This document shows, piece after piece, positions 12,615 to 20,948 of a stretch of DNA of 64,000 bases. The DNA comes from Pseudothauera nasutitermitis (GTDB lineage: Bacteria; Pseudomonadota; Gammaproteobacteria; Burkholderiales; Rhodocyclaceae): positions 1 through 64,000 of the forward strand of contig NZ_SSOC01000010.1 of the NCBI RefSeq assembly GCF_004801295.1, given 5' to 3'. Made by a program: the position numbers and the translations under genes. The notes below the pieces were generated by a model. The model was not told the origin of the DNA. It did no database searches and saw only the letters and a list, made by a program, of their open reading frames with translations. Position 1 is the stretch's first letter, and each line of letters begins with the position of its first letter.

Positions 12615-13006
12615 GGCTGCCCCCAGTACAGCATGGCCACCACCACGCAGCACAGCGCCCAGAAGAGCGGGAATTCCATGCCGTTGAGGTTCCACAGCCA
12701 CTTCACGCAGCGGTTCGAGAAACAGACCGCGATCGCCGCCACCAGCAGGCTCGCCGCGGCAAGGAGCGCGGCCCATTGGGTATAGACGCCGAACAGCAGC
12801 GCCACGGCCGCCGCCAGTTCGACGACCAGCGCGACCCGCATCCAGAAGCCCGCGGGCCTGAACCCGGCCGCCTTGAAGAAGCCCAGCGCCGGCGGCGGGT
12901 TGCCCACGATCTTGAAATAGATGTGGGGAAAGAAGAACAGGCCGCAGATGACCCGGAGCAGCACCGCGCCATTGGTAAGATCGAATGCCGAAACACTGAA
13001 TGCCAT
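12611..13006 (-). CDS. DoxX-family membrane protein
   Basis: Small integral membrane protein of 131 aa with four predicted transmembrane helices (about 14-32, 52-71, 78-96 and 110-128). The pattern ([20 protein letters not shown], then [20 protein letters not shown]) fits the DoxX/DUF4870-like group. Role in the operon unknown; some DoxX proteins serve electron transfer or thiol redox at the membrane. It starts 47 bp after the cupin gene and is translationally coupled to the downstream dehydrogenase. Confidence 0.75.
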   Translation of the reverse strand: MAFSVSAFDLTNGAVLLRVICGLFFFPHIYFKIVGNPPPALGFFKAAGFRPAGFWMRVALVVELAAAVALLFGVYTQWAALLAAASLLVAAIAVCFSNRCVKWLWNLNGMEFPLFWALCCVVVAMLYWGQP

Positions 13007-13053
13007 TGTCGTTCCTTCGGGTATCAGCAGAGCAGGTTGGGGGCACCGGCACG

Positions 13054-13416
13054 TCAGCGCTGCGGTGCCATGAACACGATCATCTTCAGGGACTGCGCTC
13101 CGGCCGGCCTGACGGAATGCCGCGCGCCGGGCGGAATGAACAGGCTGTCCTCCGGCCGCAGGGTGAAACGCTCGCCTTCCACGTACGCTTCGCCTTCGCC
13201 ATCGAGGATGAAGAAGCCGTGCTCGCATCCGGGGTGGCGGTCTTCCAGCCCTTCTCCGCCCGGGTGGATTTCCACCAGGTAGAGTTCGACCTGGCTCGCG
13301 CCGACGGTCTTGCCATTGACCAGCGCGCGGGCTTCGGTGAGCGTGTGCCGCGCCGGGCAGACGGGCGTCTGCCCGGGGCTGTGCACCAGGCGGCCGCGAA
13401 CCGCCTCAGAACACAT
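13054..13416 (-). CDS. Cupin-domain protein
   Basis: A 120-aa single-domain beta-barrel protein. The first cupin motif is seen as HPGCEHGFFILDGEGEAYVEGE and the second around PPGARHSVRPAG, giving His/Glu residues able to bind a metal. Such small cupins act as isomerases, lyases or sensors. Its start overlaps the end of the M24 gene by 11 bp, so the two are coupled and may act on the same compound. The reaction is unknown. Confidence 0.82.
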   Translation of the reverse strand: MCSEAVRGRLVHSPGQTPVCPARHTLTEARALVNGKTVGASQVELYLVEIHPGGEGLEDRHPGCEHGFFILDGEGEAYVEGERFTLRPEDSLFIPPGARHSVRPAGAQSLKMIVFMAPQR

Positions 13417-14659
13417 CGCAACCGGGCAGGCCGCAGGAGATCAGGCGGTCCGAGGGGAAGTTGGTGATGACCTCGCAGCCGTCCTTGGTCACCACCACTT
13501 CCTCCTCGATGCGCGCCGCGCCCGAACCGTCGGCGGCGCCCTTCCAGGTTTCGACGGCGAACACCATGCCTTCCTTGAGCACCGTGTTCTGCCCGGAGAA
13601 GCGCCGGCTGATGATCGGGCGCTCCCACAGGCTCAGGCCGATGCCGTGGCCGTACTGCAGCAGGAAGGCCTCCTCTTCGTTGGCATAGCCGAACTCCTGC
13701 GCCGCGGGCCATACGCTCGCCACTTCCTCGACGGTCGCGCCGGGCTTGATTGCGTCGATCGAGGCGCTGATCCACTTGGAGGCGAGATCGTAGGCTTCGA
13801 TCTGGTGCCTGTTCGGCTCGCCGCACACGAAGGTGCGGTAGTAGCAGGTGCGGTAGCCGTTGAACGAATGCATGATGTCCAGATAGATCATGTCGCCGGG
13901 CTGGATGATGCGGTCGGAGAAGGTGTGCGAATGGGGGGTGCCGCGCGGGCCGGCCACCGAATTCACGCACTCGACGCGCTCGGAGCCGAGGCGGAACAGG
14001 CGGTCGTTGGCAATGGCGACCAGTTCGTTCTCGCGGATGCCCGGGCGGATGGCCTTGCAGATGTCGTAGTAGGTGGCATCCACCATCGCCGCGGCGACCT
14101 TGAGGCACTGGATCTCGTCCTGCGTCTTGACCTCGCGGGCGTCCAGCATGGCCTGCTGGCCATCGACCACCTCGATGCCTTCCTTCTCCAGTGCCCGCAG
14201 CATGGGCAGTTCCAGCAGGTCGATGCCCAGCGGCTCCTTGTCGATGCCGTAGTCCACCAGCATTTTCTTGATCTGGCGGGCAAAGTCCTGCTGCGCGCCG
14301 ACCTTCGGCGGCAGGGCACCCTGCATGTTGCTGATCGGCGCCGCCAGGTGATCGGCGATCCACGGCGAACTGATGCGCTTGGCGGGCGGGGCCGGGTCCC
14401 ACAGATAGGGCTGCCCGTCGCGCGGGCACAGCGCATAGCGGTCGAACTTGTCACGCACCCATTCGCCGATGTGGGTGCCGGTGATGTAGCGCACGTTGTC
14501 CACGTTGAAGCACAGGGCGGCCCCCAGGCCCGCGGCCTTGACGGCCTGCTGCGCGCGCTCGAAGCGTTCCCTGACCATGCGGGGATAGTCGATGCCCATC
14601 TCCCAGTCCTTGGCCATCGTCCCCCAGGCCGCGGTGGCGTGCGGTCGGTTGTATTTCAT
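13406..14659 (-). CDS. M24-family metallohydrolase/creatinase-like protein with altered metal site
   Basis: Pita-bread-fold M24 protein of 417 aa with an N-terminal creatinase-type domain. Most metal ligands are visible: the first Asp in MIYLDIMHSFNGYRTCYYRT, the His in GHGIGLSLWERP, and Glu residues in FAVETW and ARIEEEVVV. The second conserved Asp, expected 11 residues after the first, is Cys. Family members are aminopeptidases, prolidases, creatinases, ectoine hydrolases (DoeA) and the DMSP lyase DddP, and non-peptidase members often vary here. Given the catabolic operon, hydrolysis of a small non-peptide amide or a lyase role is more likely than proteolysis; this is inference. Confidence 0.82.
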   Translation of the reverse strand: MKYNRPHATAAWGTMAKDWEMGIDYPRMVRERFERAQQAVKAAGLGAALCFNVDNVRYITGTHIGEWVRDKFDRYALCPRDGQPYLWDPAPPAKRISSPWIADHLAAPISNMQGALPPKVGAQQDFARQIKKMLVDYGIDKEPLGIDLLELPMLRALEKEGIEVVDGQQAMLDAREVKTQDEIQCLKVAAAMVDATYYDICKAIRPGIRENELVAIANDRLFRLGSERVECVNSVAGPRGTPHSHTFSDRIIQPGDMIYLDIMHSFNGYRTCYYRTFVCGEPNRHQIEAYDLASKWISASIDAIKPGATVEEVASVWPAAQEFGYANEEEAFLLQYGHGIGLSLWERPIISRRFSGQNTVLKEGMVFAVETWKGAADGSGAARIEEEVVVTKDGCEVITNFPSDRLISCGLPGCDVF

Positions 14660-14702
14660 GTCTGTCTCCTCGGTTTATCGTCTGTTGCCGCCGCGCCGGC
14701 AT

Positions 14703-15818
14703 TCAAGCCGGCGTTTCCTGGCGGTCGGGGAAAAGCTGCGGACGCAGCTTGGGATGGCAGGGCGTGGAACGGGCGGGATACTGGGCCTCGGCACCGAAGA
14801 GTTCGGCGGCATGCCAGGGGAAGCGCGGATCCCACATCGCGCCGCGGCCCATGCAGACGAAATCGGCCTGGCCCGACTCGACGATCCCGGCGGCGACGTG
14901 CGGATCGGCGATCAAGCCGACGACCATCGTCTTGATGTCGGCTTCCTGCCGGATGCGCCGGGCGATCTCGGCGTGATAGCCCGCTGCGAGCGGCACCGAC
15001 TGCGCGGGGTGCAGGCCGCCGCTGGAAACGTCGATGTAGTCGCACCCGAGTTTCTTGAGCTCGCGCGCGAACACGACGCTCTCGTCCACCGTCCAGCCGC
15101 CTTCCACCCAGTCGCAGGCGGAAACGCGGGCGCCCAGGGGCTTGTCCTTGGGCCACGCGGCGCGCATCGCCTCGAAGGTTTCCAGCGCAAAGCGCATGCG
15201 GTTCTGCAGGCTGCCGCCGTATTCGTCGGTGCGCTGGTTCGACAGGGGGGAGAGGAACTGGTGGGTCAGGTAACCATGGCCCGCATGCATCTCGACCAGG
15301 TCATAGCCGACGCGCTCGGCGCGCTGCACCGAGGCGACGAAATCGTCGTGCAACTGCTGGATCTCGGCCTTGGTCAGCGCGCGCGGGACGTGCCAGCCGG
15401 CGGCATAGGGGATCGCCGACGGCGCCACCGTCTCCCAGGCGCCGTCGCCGGGCTCCAGCGGCTGCCCGCCGAGCGCGGGCGGCAGCGTGGAGCCCTTGCG
15501 GCCGGCGTGCGCGAGCTGGATCCCCTGGGCTGCCACGCCGAATTTCCTGGCGAAGTCGATGACGCGCTTCAGCGCCGCCTCGTTCTCGTCGGAGCACAGC
15601 GTCGCGCACTTGTGGGTGATCTTGCCGACCGCATTGACATTGGTCGCCTCGGTCATCACCAGCCCGAATCCGCCGATGGAAAAATTCCCCAGGTGATACA
15701 GGTGCCAATCGTTGGCCGAGCCGTTTTCCGAGATGTACTGGCACATCGGGGAGACGACCAGGCGATTCTTGAGCGTCAGGCCGCGAAGCTCGATGGGACT
15801 GAAGAGCGGGTTGTTCAT
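14703..15818 (-). CDS. NADH:flavin oxidoreductase, old yellow enzyme family (YqjM-like)
   Basis: FMN-dependent ene-reductase of 371 aa, family length. FMN and active-site features are visible: NRLVVSPMCQYISENG (the YqjM-type Cys), the substrate-binding EMHAGHGYLTHQFLSPLSN segment with conserved His residues, and the phosphate-binding VGLIADP and FVCMGRGAMWDP regions. It is the first gene of the sigma-54-preceded operon, 43 bp upstream of the M24 gene, with AGAGGAG ahead of the ATG. The enzyme probably reduces an alpha,beta-unsaturated carbonyl or a related intermediate of the pathway; the substrate is unknown. Confidence 0.9.
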   Translation of the reverse strand: MNNPLFSPIELRGLTLKNRLVVSPMCQYISENGSANDWHLYHLGNFSIGGFGLVMTEATNVNAVGKITHKCATLCSDENEAALKRVIDFARKFGVAAQGIQLAHAGRKGSTLPPALGGQPLEPGDGAWETVAPSAIPYAAGWHVPRALTKAEIQQLHDDFVASVQRAERVGYDLVEMHAGHGYLTHQFLSPLSNQRTDEYGGSLQNRMRFALETFEAMRAAWPKDKPLGARVSACDWVEGGWTVDESVVFARELKKLGCDYIDVSSGGLHPAQSVPLAAGYHAEIARRIRQEADIKTMVVGLIADPHVAAGIVESGQADFVCMGRGAMWDPRFPWHAAELFGAEAQYPARSTPCHPKLRPQLFPDRQETPA

Positions 15819-15896
15819 TGCAGCGTATCTCCTCTTGAACGTTCGAATGCGATCCAGCCCGGCACGGTGGGCCGGGTTTCCCGTAGAACAGAGTGA

Positions 15897-15911
15897 GCAA
15901 AGGCTGTGCCA
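15897..15911 (-). promoter_or_regulatory. Sigma-54 (RpoN) promoter of the OYE operon
   Basis: Read on the minus strand the site is TGGCAC-AGCCT-TTGC, an exact match to the -24/-12 consensus TGGCAC-N5-TTGC. It lies 78 bp upstream of the OYE start codon, leaving a leader of about 65 nt. It fits the AcoR-like enhancer-binding protein encoded immediately upstream. Confidence 0.9.
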
Positions 15912-15966
15912 ATGCACGGCACCAGTGCAAGGCGCTGATTATTGGAGGAATTTTTTCGCTGGGGAG

Positions 15967-16000
15967 GTGCGAGCGTGATACGTCCGTATCACGCTCGCAC
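15967..16000. promoter_or_regulatory. Perfect 16-bp dyad, probable upstream activating sequence
   Basis: The arms GTGCGAGCGTGATACG and CGTATCACGCTCGCAC are perfect reverse complements separated by TC. The centre is about 100 bp upstream of the expected start of transcription from the sigma-54 promoter, the normal position for an enhancer-binding protein dimer site. No U-tract follows on the minus strand, so a terminator for acoR copy 2 is less likely. Confidence 0.8.
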
Positions 16001-16023
16001 AGGCGTCGCATTTTGCGACTGCA

Positions 16024-18018
16024 CTACTTGACGGTGACCGCCTTGACGATGCCGTGCTGCTGCATGCGGCGATAGACGGTCGCACGCGAAAGCCCGAGCT
16101 TCTGCCCGACCAGTTCGATGTTGCCGTTGAACTCCTCGATGGCGTCGCGGATCATGTCCACCTCGATATCCCGCACCGGACGGGATTCGATGTGCCCCGG
16201 CGCCGGTGCCTTGCGCGGCGCATCGCGCAGCGGGCTCTCCCGCATGCGGTAGGCGAGGTGTTCGGTCTCGATGGTGCGCCCGTCGGCCATGATGGCGCCC
16301 ATCTCGAGGATGTTCTCCAGTTCGCGCACGTTGCCCGGCCAGGGATAGCCGCGCAGCAGCTCGACGGCCGCGGGCGACAGCGCCAGCGCCCGCTGGTCGG
16401 TCTTCTCGCCGAGCTTGGCCAGCAGGTGGCGGGCGATCAGGGCGATGTCCTCGGTGCGCTCGCGCAGCGGCGGCAGCGCCAGCTCGACCACGCTGAGCCG
16501 GTAGTACAGGTCCTGGCGGAACTCGCCGGCCTGGCTCTTGGCGTACAGGTCCTCGTTGGCCGCGGCGATCACGCGCACGTCGACGCGGATCGGCTTGCTG
16601 TCGCCCAGGCGGGTGACCACCCCCTCCTGCAGCGCGCGCAGCAGCTTGGACTGCAGGTCCAGCGGCATCTGGTTGATCTCGTCGAGGAACAGCGTGCCGC
16701 CGTCGGCCAGCTCCAGCTTGCCCACCTGCCCGCCCTTGCGCGCGCCGGTGAAGGCGCCGCCGCGGTAGCCGAAGATCTCCGCCTCCATCAGCTCGCGCGG
16801 GATGGCCGCGCAGTTGAGCGCGACGAACGGCCCGTGGCGGCGCTGCGAACAGTTGTGGATGGACTGGGCGAAGAGCTCCTTGCCGGTGCCCGTCTCGCCC
16901 AGGATCAGGATGCGCGTGCTCTGGCGCGCGGCCACGCGCGCCAGTTCGATCTGGCGCAGCAGCGCGGGCGACTGGCCGACGATGTCCTCGAAGTTGAACA
17001 CCGCGTTCAGGCCCGACAAGCCGCGCACCTCGTTGAGGAACTCGCGCCGTTCGCGCAGCGCCAGGATGGCCCCGGTGGCGGCCTCGCCGGCGAGCATCAG
17101 GTAAGGGGTGATGACGAAGTGGGCGCGCCCGGCCGGGCGCTCGGCGGTCACCTCGAAGGTGGGGCAGTCGCGTTCGAGCGGCAGCAGGCCGGCCAGTTCG
17201 GGGTGCGCCGGAAACAGCCGCGGCAGGGGCTTGCCCGCGGCCTCGCCGGGCTCGACGGCGAGCGCCTTGCAGGCGGCCGGATTGATGTTGGTGACGATCC
17301 CCGCCGCGTCGATGGTGATGATGGCCTCGGACACGCTGCCCAGCACCGAGGCGAGCATGACGTCGATGCCGTGCTTCTCCTCGGCGGTCTCGCGCTCGCG
17401 CAGGCGCTCGTGGATCGCCTCGGCCGCCGAGATCACCATGCCCAGCGTGTGGCGGTGGGCGTGGATGGTCTCGCCCGACAGGGTCACGGTGCCCAGCAGC
17501 ATGCCCTCGGGCGAGAACACCGGCGCCGAGGCACAGGTCCACAGGTGGTGGCGCACGTTCCAGTGCTCGGCGCCGGTGAGCTGGATGGGCCGCTTCTGGA
17601 TCAGCGCGAGGCTGATCGCATTGGTGCCGGCCACCTCCTCGGCGCGCGAACAGCCGGGCACGTAGTTGTTCTCGCGGGCCATGGCCAGGATGTGCTCGTC
17701 GCCGAAGACGTCGAGCACCACGCCGCTGCGCTCGGTGAGCACGAGGATGAAGCCGGTGCCCTGGACGGCGGTCTTGAGAAAGCGCATGAACGGCAGCGCG
17801 GTCTCCATCAGCACGCGGTTGTCCTCGCGCACCGCCGCCAGGCGCCGCGCATCGAGCATCACCGGCAGCTTGGGCGCGCGCGGGTCGATCCCCAGCACGC
17901 GGCAGCGCTGCCACGACTGCGCCACCTCCGGGCGTACCAGCGAATCGTCCACCTGGCCCGTGTCCACGAAACGGTGCCACGCCGCACTGGCCGTGGCCAG
18001 TGAAGTGTCCCTGTTCAT
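16024..18018 (-). CDS. AcoR-like sigma-54-dependent activator, copy 2
   Basis: Enhancer-binding protein of 664 aa with the same layout as the regulator at 2.4-4.4 kb: sensory GAF/PAS region, sigma-54 AAA+ domain with [10 protein letters not shown] and GAFTGA, and a Fis-type HTH. Sensor and ATPase regions are almost residue-for-residue identical to copy 1. The linker and HTH diverge (here [35 protein letters not shown]). The start at 18018 ([11 protein letters not shown]) gives a family-like N-terminus. It lies 205 bp upstream of the OYE operon in the same direction, and a dyad and sigma-54 promoter occupy the gap. It probably activates that operon in response to the same signal as copy 1. Confidence 0.92.
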   Translation of the reverse strand: MNRDTSLATASAAWHRFVDTGQVDDSLVRPEVAQSWQRCRVLGIDPRAPKLPVMLDARRLAAVREDNRVLMETALPFMRFLKTAVQGTGFILVLTERSGVVLDVFGDEHILAMARENNYVPGCSRAEEVAGTNAISLALIQKRPIQLTGAEHWNVRHHLWTCASAPVFSPEGMLLGTVTLSGETIHAHRHTLGMVISAAEAIHERLRERETAEEKHGIDVMLASVLGSVSEAIITIDAAGIVTNINPAACKALAVEPGEAAGKPLPRLFPAHPELAGLLPLERDCPTFEVTAERPAGRAHFVITPYLMLAGEAATGAILALRERREFLNEVRGLSGLNAVFNFEDIVGQSPALLRQIELARVAARQSTRILILGETGTGKELFAQSIHNCSQRRHGPFVALNCAAIPRELMEAEIFGYRGGAFTGARKGGQVGKLELADGGTLFLDEINQMPLDLQSKLLRALQEGVVTRLGDSKPIRVDVRVIAAANEDLYAKSQAGEFRQDLYYRLSVVELALPPLRERTEDIALIARHLLAKLGEKTDQRALALSPAAVELLRGYPWPGNVRELENILEMGAIMADGRTIETEHLAYRMRESPLRDAPRKAPAPGHIESRPVRDIEVDMIRDAIEEFNGNIELVGQKLGLSRATVYRRMQQHGIVKAVTVK
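16241..17979 (-). repeat. 1,739-bp near-identical inverted repeat, copy B (inside acoR copy 2)
   Basis: Reverse-complement partner of 2451-4189, equal in length and nearly identical. The pair encloses about 12 kb carrying the chemoreceptor and the whole OYE-to-dsbA operon. Recombination between the arms would invert this block and exchange the regulators' DNA-binding ends. Confidence 0.88.
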
Positions 18019-18331
18019 GCTCCTTGCTCCTCGCACCCCCGACAGGCGGTGTCGTTATCTTTTTTGTTGTTGCCTACACTCCTTTTGTAAGCATCTTAAA
18101 CACAGGAGACGCAAGTCTCAAGTTGCGATATGCGCCTCAGTGTTGATCTAAGCTATTGTTGCGTCGCAATAAATTCCGACATTCATTGCGCCGTGATATT
18201 CCAATGGTCATAGGAATGCGGCGGCTTGCCGTGCGTTGACCGCGGGGATGTCCGTAGCCGCCCTTGAAAACCTTGCGCTCCCTGGGAGCATGAATCGTCG
18301 GCATCCGCCGAGGTTCATGAAGGAGCGAAAG
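18019..18331. other. Intergenic boundary between catabolic region and accessory segment
   Basis: A noncoding stretch of 313 bp, more AT-rich than its flanks, holding the presumed promoter of acoR copy 2. It contains a small perfect dyad GAGAC-GCAA-GTCTC (18106-18119). No tRNA or attachment core is recognised. It is the likely left boundary of the plasmid/ICE-like segment. Confidence 0.4.
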
Positions 18332-19627
18332 ATGACCAACTCCATCGTCACGGTCCAGTGCGGCCCCGCCGCGCTGCCGACCCTGCTGGGGCAGGGCCCC
18401 GCACGCATCCCGACCGGCGGCAAGATCCGCCCGGGCATCATGGTGCTCACGAAGAAGGCGGCCGAGGTGCCCCAGGCCAAGGAGATCTACCAGCAGGGGG
18501 TGGCCGGCGGGCAATCCTTCGAGTAGATCGAACGCGCGCTCAAGGAAGCGCTGCCGCAGCTCAAGTCGCCGCTGGTGCCGCGCAACGTGCCGTGGTTCAC
18601 CGTGCGCCCGCAGGATTTCCCGAATCCCGAGGTGGCGCGCCAGATTCTCGACGCCTATGGCGAGGACCGCGGCCAGGGCCGGCGCCTGTACCGCTTCCCG
18701 GTCGTTTTCCCGGCCGACCACTGGCAGAGCGTCATGCCCCACGAACTGGCCGCCTGGGGCGTCCACGAGAAGCGCTTCTGGTCGCAGTATGCGGCCGACG
18801 GCCAGGTGCGCCACTGCATGTGCCATGCGCCGGTGCCCATGGACCACACCGGCCGGCGCAGCATCCGCATCTTCGGCGGGCGCAAGACGATGCCGCGCGA
18901 GGACAACGGCGGCGTCTGCGATCCCGAATCCTGCCCCGAGTACCAGGCACGCCAGTGCAACCTGAGCGGGCGCTTCCTGTTCTTCATCCCGGGCATCCGC
19001 ACGATCAGCGCCGTGGAACTGCCCACCACCAGCTTCTACGCGATGAGCAACGCGATCCAGCGCTTCCAGGCCATCGGCCACATGCGTGGCGGGCGCATCT
19101 CGGGTTTCCTCGGCGGGGCCCGCAAAACCTTCTACCTGACCAAGGTGCTGCGCGACGTGCCCCACATCGACGAGGAAGGGCGCGCCCTGCGCGTGGCGCA
19201 GTGGATCATCGAACTGGAAGCGCCCGTCGACGTGACCGCCCTGCTGCGCGACGGCGAGGACACCGAGACGGTGCTCATGCAGGCGGCCATGGCCGAACAG
19301 GTGCTGGAGGGCGTGCCGATGCCCGGCGCGACGGAGGATGGGGCGTCGGTCACTGATCGCGCGCCGCCGATGGCGCCCGAGCCGGATGAGGTGCCCATGC
19401 GCCCGGGCAATCCAACGCTCGAACAGGTGCTGGGCCGCGCCGAGGCCATGGGCATCGCCGGCGCACGCTTCCAGCGGTTCGCGGAGCGCCGCTGGGGGCA
19501 GGGCTGGAAGATCAACCCTCATGGCCGTGCCCGCGCCTGGGACGAACTGGAGCGCCACGCCAACGATCCGGCAGGCTACGCGGACAAGATCGACGGCGCC
19601 CTGGCGGCGCGGGCGGGGAGGGACTGA
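18332..19627 (+). pseudogene. Phage/ICE-type 'hydrolase or metal-binding' protein (possibly Gp3/RDF-like), interrupted by in-frame amber codon
   Basis: One reading frame, 432 codons, opens at ATG 18332 behind AAGGAG (MTNSIVTVQCGP, RIPTGGKIRPGIMVLTKKAA), meets TAG at 18524-18526 and continues without frameshift as IERALKEALPQL to the end. The part after the stop has a Cys cluster (CDPESCPEYQARQC) and a GRFLFFIPGIRT segment. The architecture resembles proteins of plasmids, phages and ICEs often annotated hydrolase or metal-binding, some related to Gp3-like recombination directionality factors; that link is tentative. Either the gene is inactivated, or a GTG at 18575 yields a C-terminal product, or the amber is suppressed. 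The phosphoesterase gene follows after 2 bp. Confidence 0.6.
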
Positions 19628-19629
19628 CG

Positions 19630-20889
19630 ATGCGCATCGCCCACTTCTCCGACCTGCACTACGGTACGGCGACGCTGGACGAGGCGGACCGCTGCTTCGG
19701 GGCCGCCGTCGACCGCGCGATCGCGGCTCGGGCCGAGGCGGCGGTCCTTTCCGGGGACGCCACCGACCACGGCCTGGATCTGCACGAGCCCGCGGCCCTG
19801 CGGCTGCTCGCCCAGGTGCGCCGGCTCGCCAGCCACTGCCCGGTGCTGATGCTGCAGGGGACGTTTTCCCATGAGCCGCCGGGCACCCTCGCGGTGTTCC
19901 GGCTGCTGGGCGCGCGGTATCCGGTGCATGCGGCCGAGCGCATCGAGCAGGTGGCCCTGCTGGCGGACGGCCGCTGGCAGGCTTCGGCGGGCTGGTGCTT
20001 CGATGCGGTGCCGCCCGGGGCACGCGCGTTGTTCTCCTGCGTGCCGACCATCAACAAGGCCGTGGTGGCCGCCACGGTGGGGAGCGCCGAAGCCGCCCAG
20101 GCGGTGGGCGAACACCTGGCGCGGCTGCTGGCGGGTTTCGCGCCCGCGAACCGGCGGGCGCGGGCGCAGGATATCCCGACGATCGCCGTCTCCCACGGAA
20201 CCGTGTTCGGCAGCGTGAACGAGCATGGCGTGCCGATGGCGGGGTTCGACCACGAATTCAGCACCGGCGCCCTGTTCGCCACCGAGGCCCGCGCCGTGAT
20301 GCTCGGCCACATCCATCGGCACCAGCGTTGGGAACAGGATGGGCCGGCGGGGCGCCAGTGCATCGCCTACGCAGGCTCCATCGGGCGCTTCCACTACGGC
20401 GAGGAGGGCGACAAGGGCTTCCTGCTGTGGACGGTGGCGGCCGACGCGGCGGACTGCGAACTGCTACCGACACCGGCGTGCCGAACGGTGGACATCGTCT
20501 TCGAGGGGCGCCCCGACCTGGACGCGCTGCGGGAGGCCATCGCGCGCCACGGCGTCGACGGTGCCCGCGTGCGGGTGCGCTGGACCGTGGCGGACGAGGA
20601 TCGCCACGCGGTGGACCGGGCCGCGATCATGCGGCTGCTCGCCGGGGCGGCGCAGACCAAGCTGGAGGGGCGGATCGTGCCGGTGGTGCGCACGCGGGCG
20701 GCGGGGATCGCGCAACTCGGTTCGCTGGCAGACAAGGTCCGGGTATGGGCTGAACTCACCGGGGTCGGGCCTGCGGGGCTGCTCGCTTGCCTGGCTGTCC
20801 TGGAGGCGGAGGCCCCTGCCGCGATCGCCGAGCGGGTACTGCAAGGCGCTGGAGGGCTCGGGGCCAGTTCTTCGGCAGACTGCCGGTGA
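19630..20889 (+). CDS. SbcD-like metallophosphoesterase with variant motif
   Basis: Calcineurin-type phosphoesterase of 419 aa. Metal-binding motifs are present at the N-terminus (FSDLHYG, the DxH motif; SGDATDHG, the GDxxD motif) and later as TIAVSHGTVF and the GHxH motif MLGHIHRH. The usual GNHD motif is replaced by QGTFSHE. With the SbcC-like ATPase downstream it may form an SbcCD/Mre11-Rad50-like nuclease for replication forks or hairpins of the mobile element. Placement 2 bp after the amber-interrupted gene suggests a common transcript. A non-nuclease phosphatase function is possible given the altered motif. Confidence 0.82.
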   Translation: MRIAHFSDLHYGTATLDEADRCFGAAVDRAIAARAEAAVLSGDATDHGLDLHEPAALRLLAQVRRLASHCPVLMLQGTFSHEPPGTLAVFRLLGARYPVHAAERIEQVALLADGRWQASAGWCFDAVPPGARALFSCVPTINKAVVAATVGSAEAAQAVGEHLARLLAGFAPANRRARAQDIPTIAVSHGTVFGSVNEHGVPMAGFDHEFSTGALFATEARAVMLGHIHRHQRWEQDGPAGRQCIAYAGSIGRFHYGEEGDKGFLLWTVAADAADCELLPTPACRTVDIVFEGRPDLDALREAIARHGVDGARVRVRWTVADEDRHAVDRAAIMRLLAGAAQTKLEGRIVPVVRTRAAGIAQLGSLADKVRVWAELTGVGPAGLLACLAVLEAEAPAAIAERVLQGAGGLGASSSADCR

Positions 20890-20948
20890 GGGCCGATCTG
20901 CAGCCTGGCCAGGACCAGACTGCTGTGATGGCACAGTGAGCGGCTGCA

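Noticed and set aside
15989-16020. Hairpin GTCGCA-TTT-TGCGAC near the end of acoR copy 2 as a rho-independent terminator
   Set aside because: Short stem, no U-tract in either direction, and it sits within the regulatory gap of the OYE operon; too weak to list.
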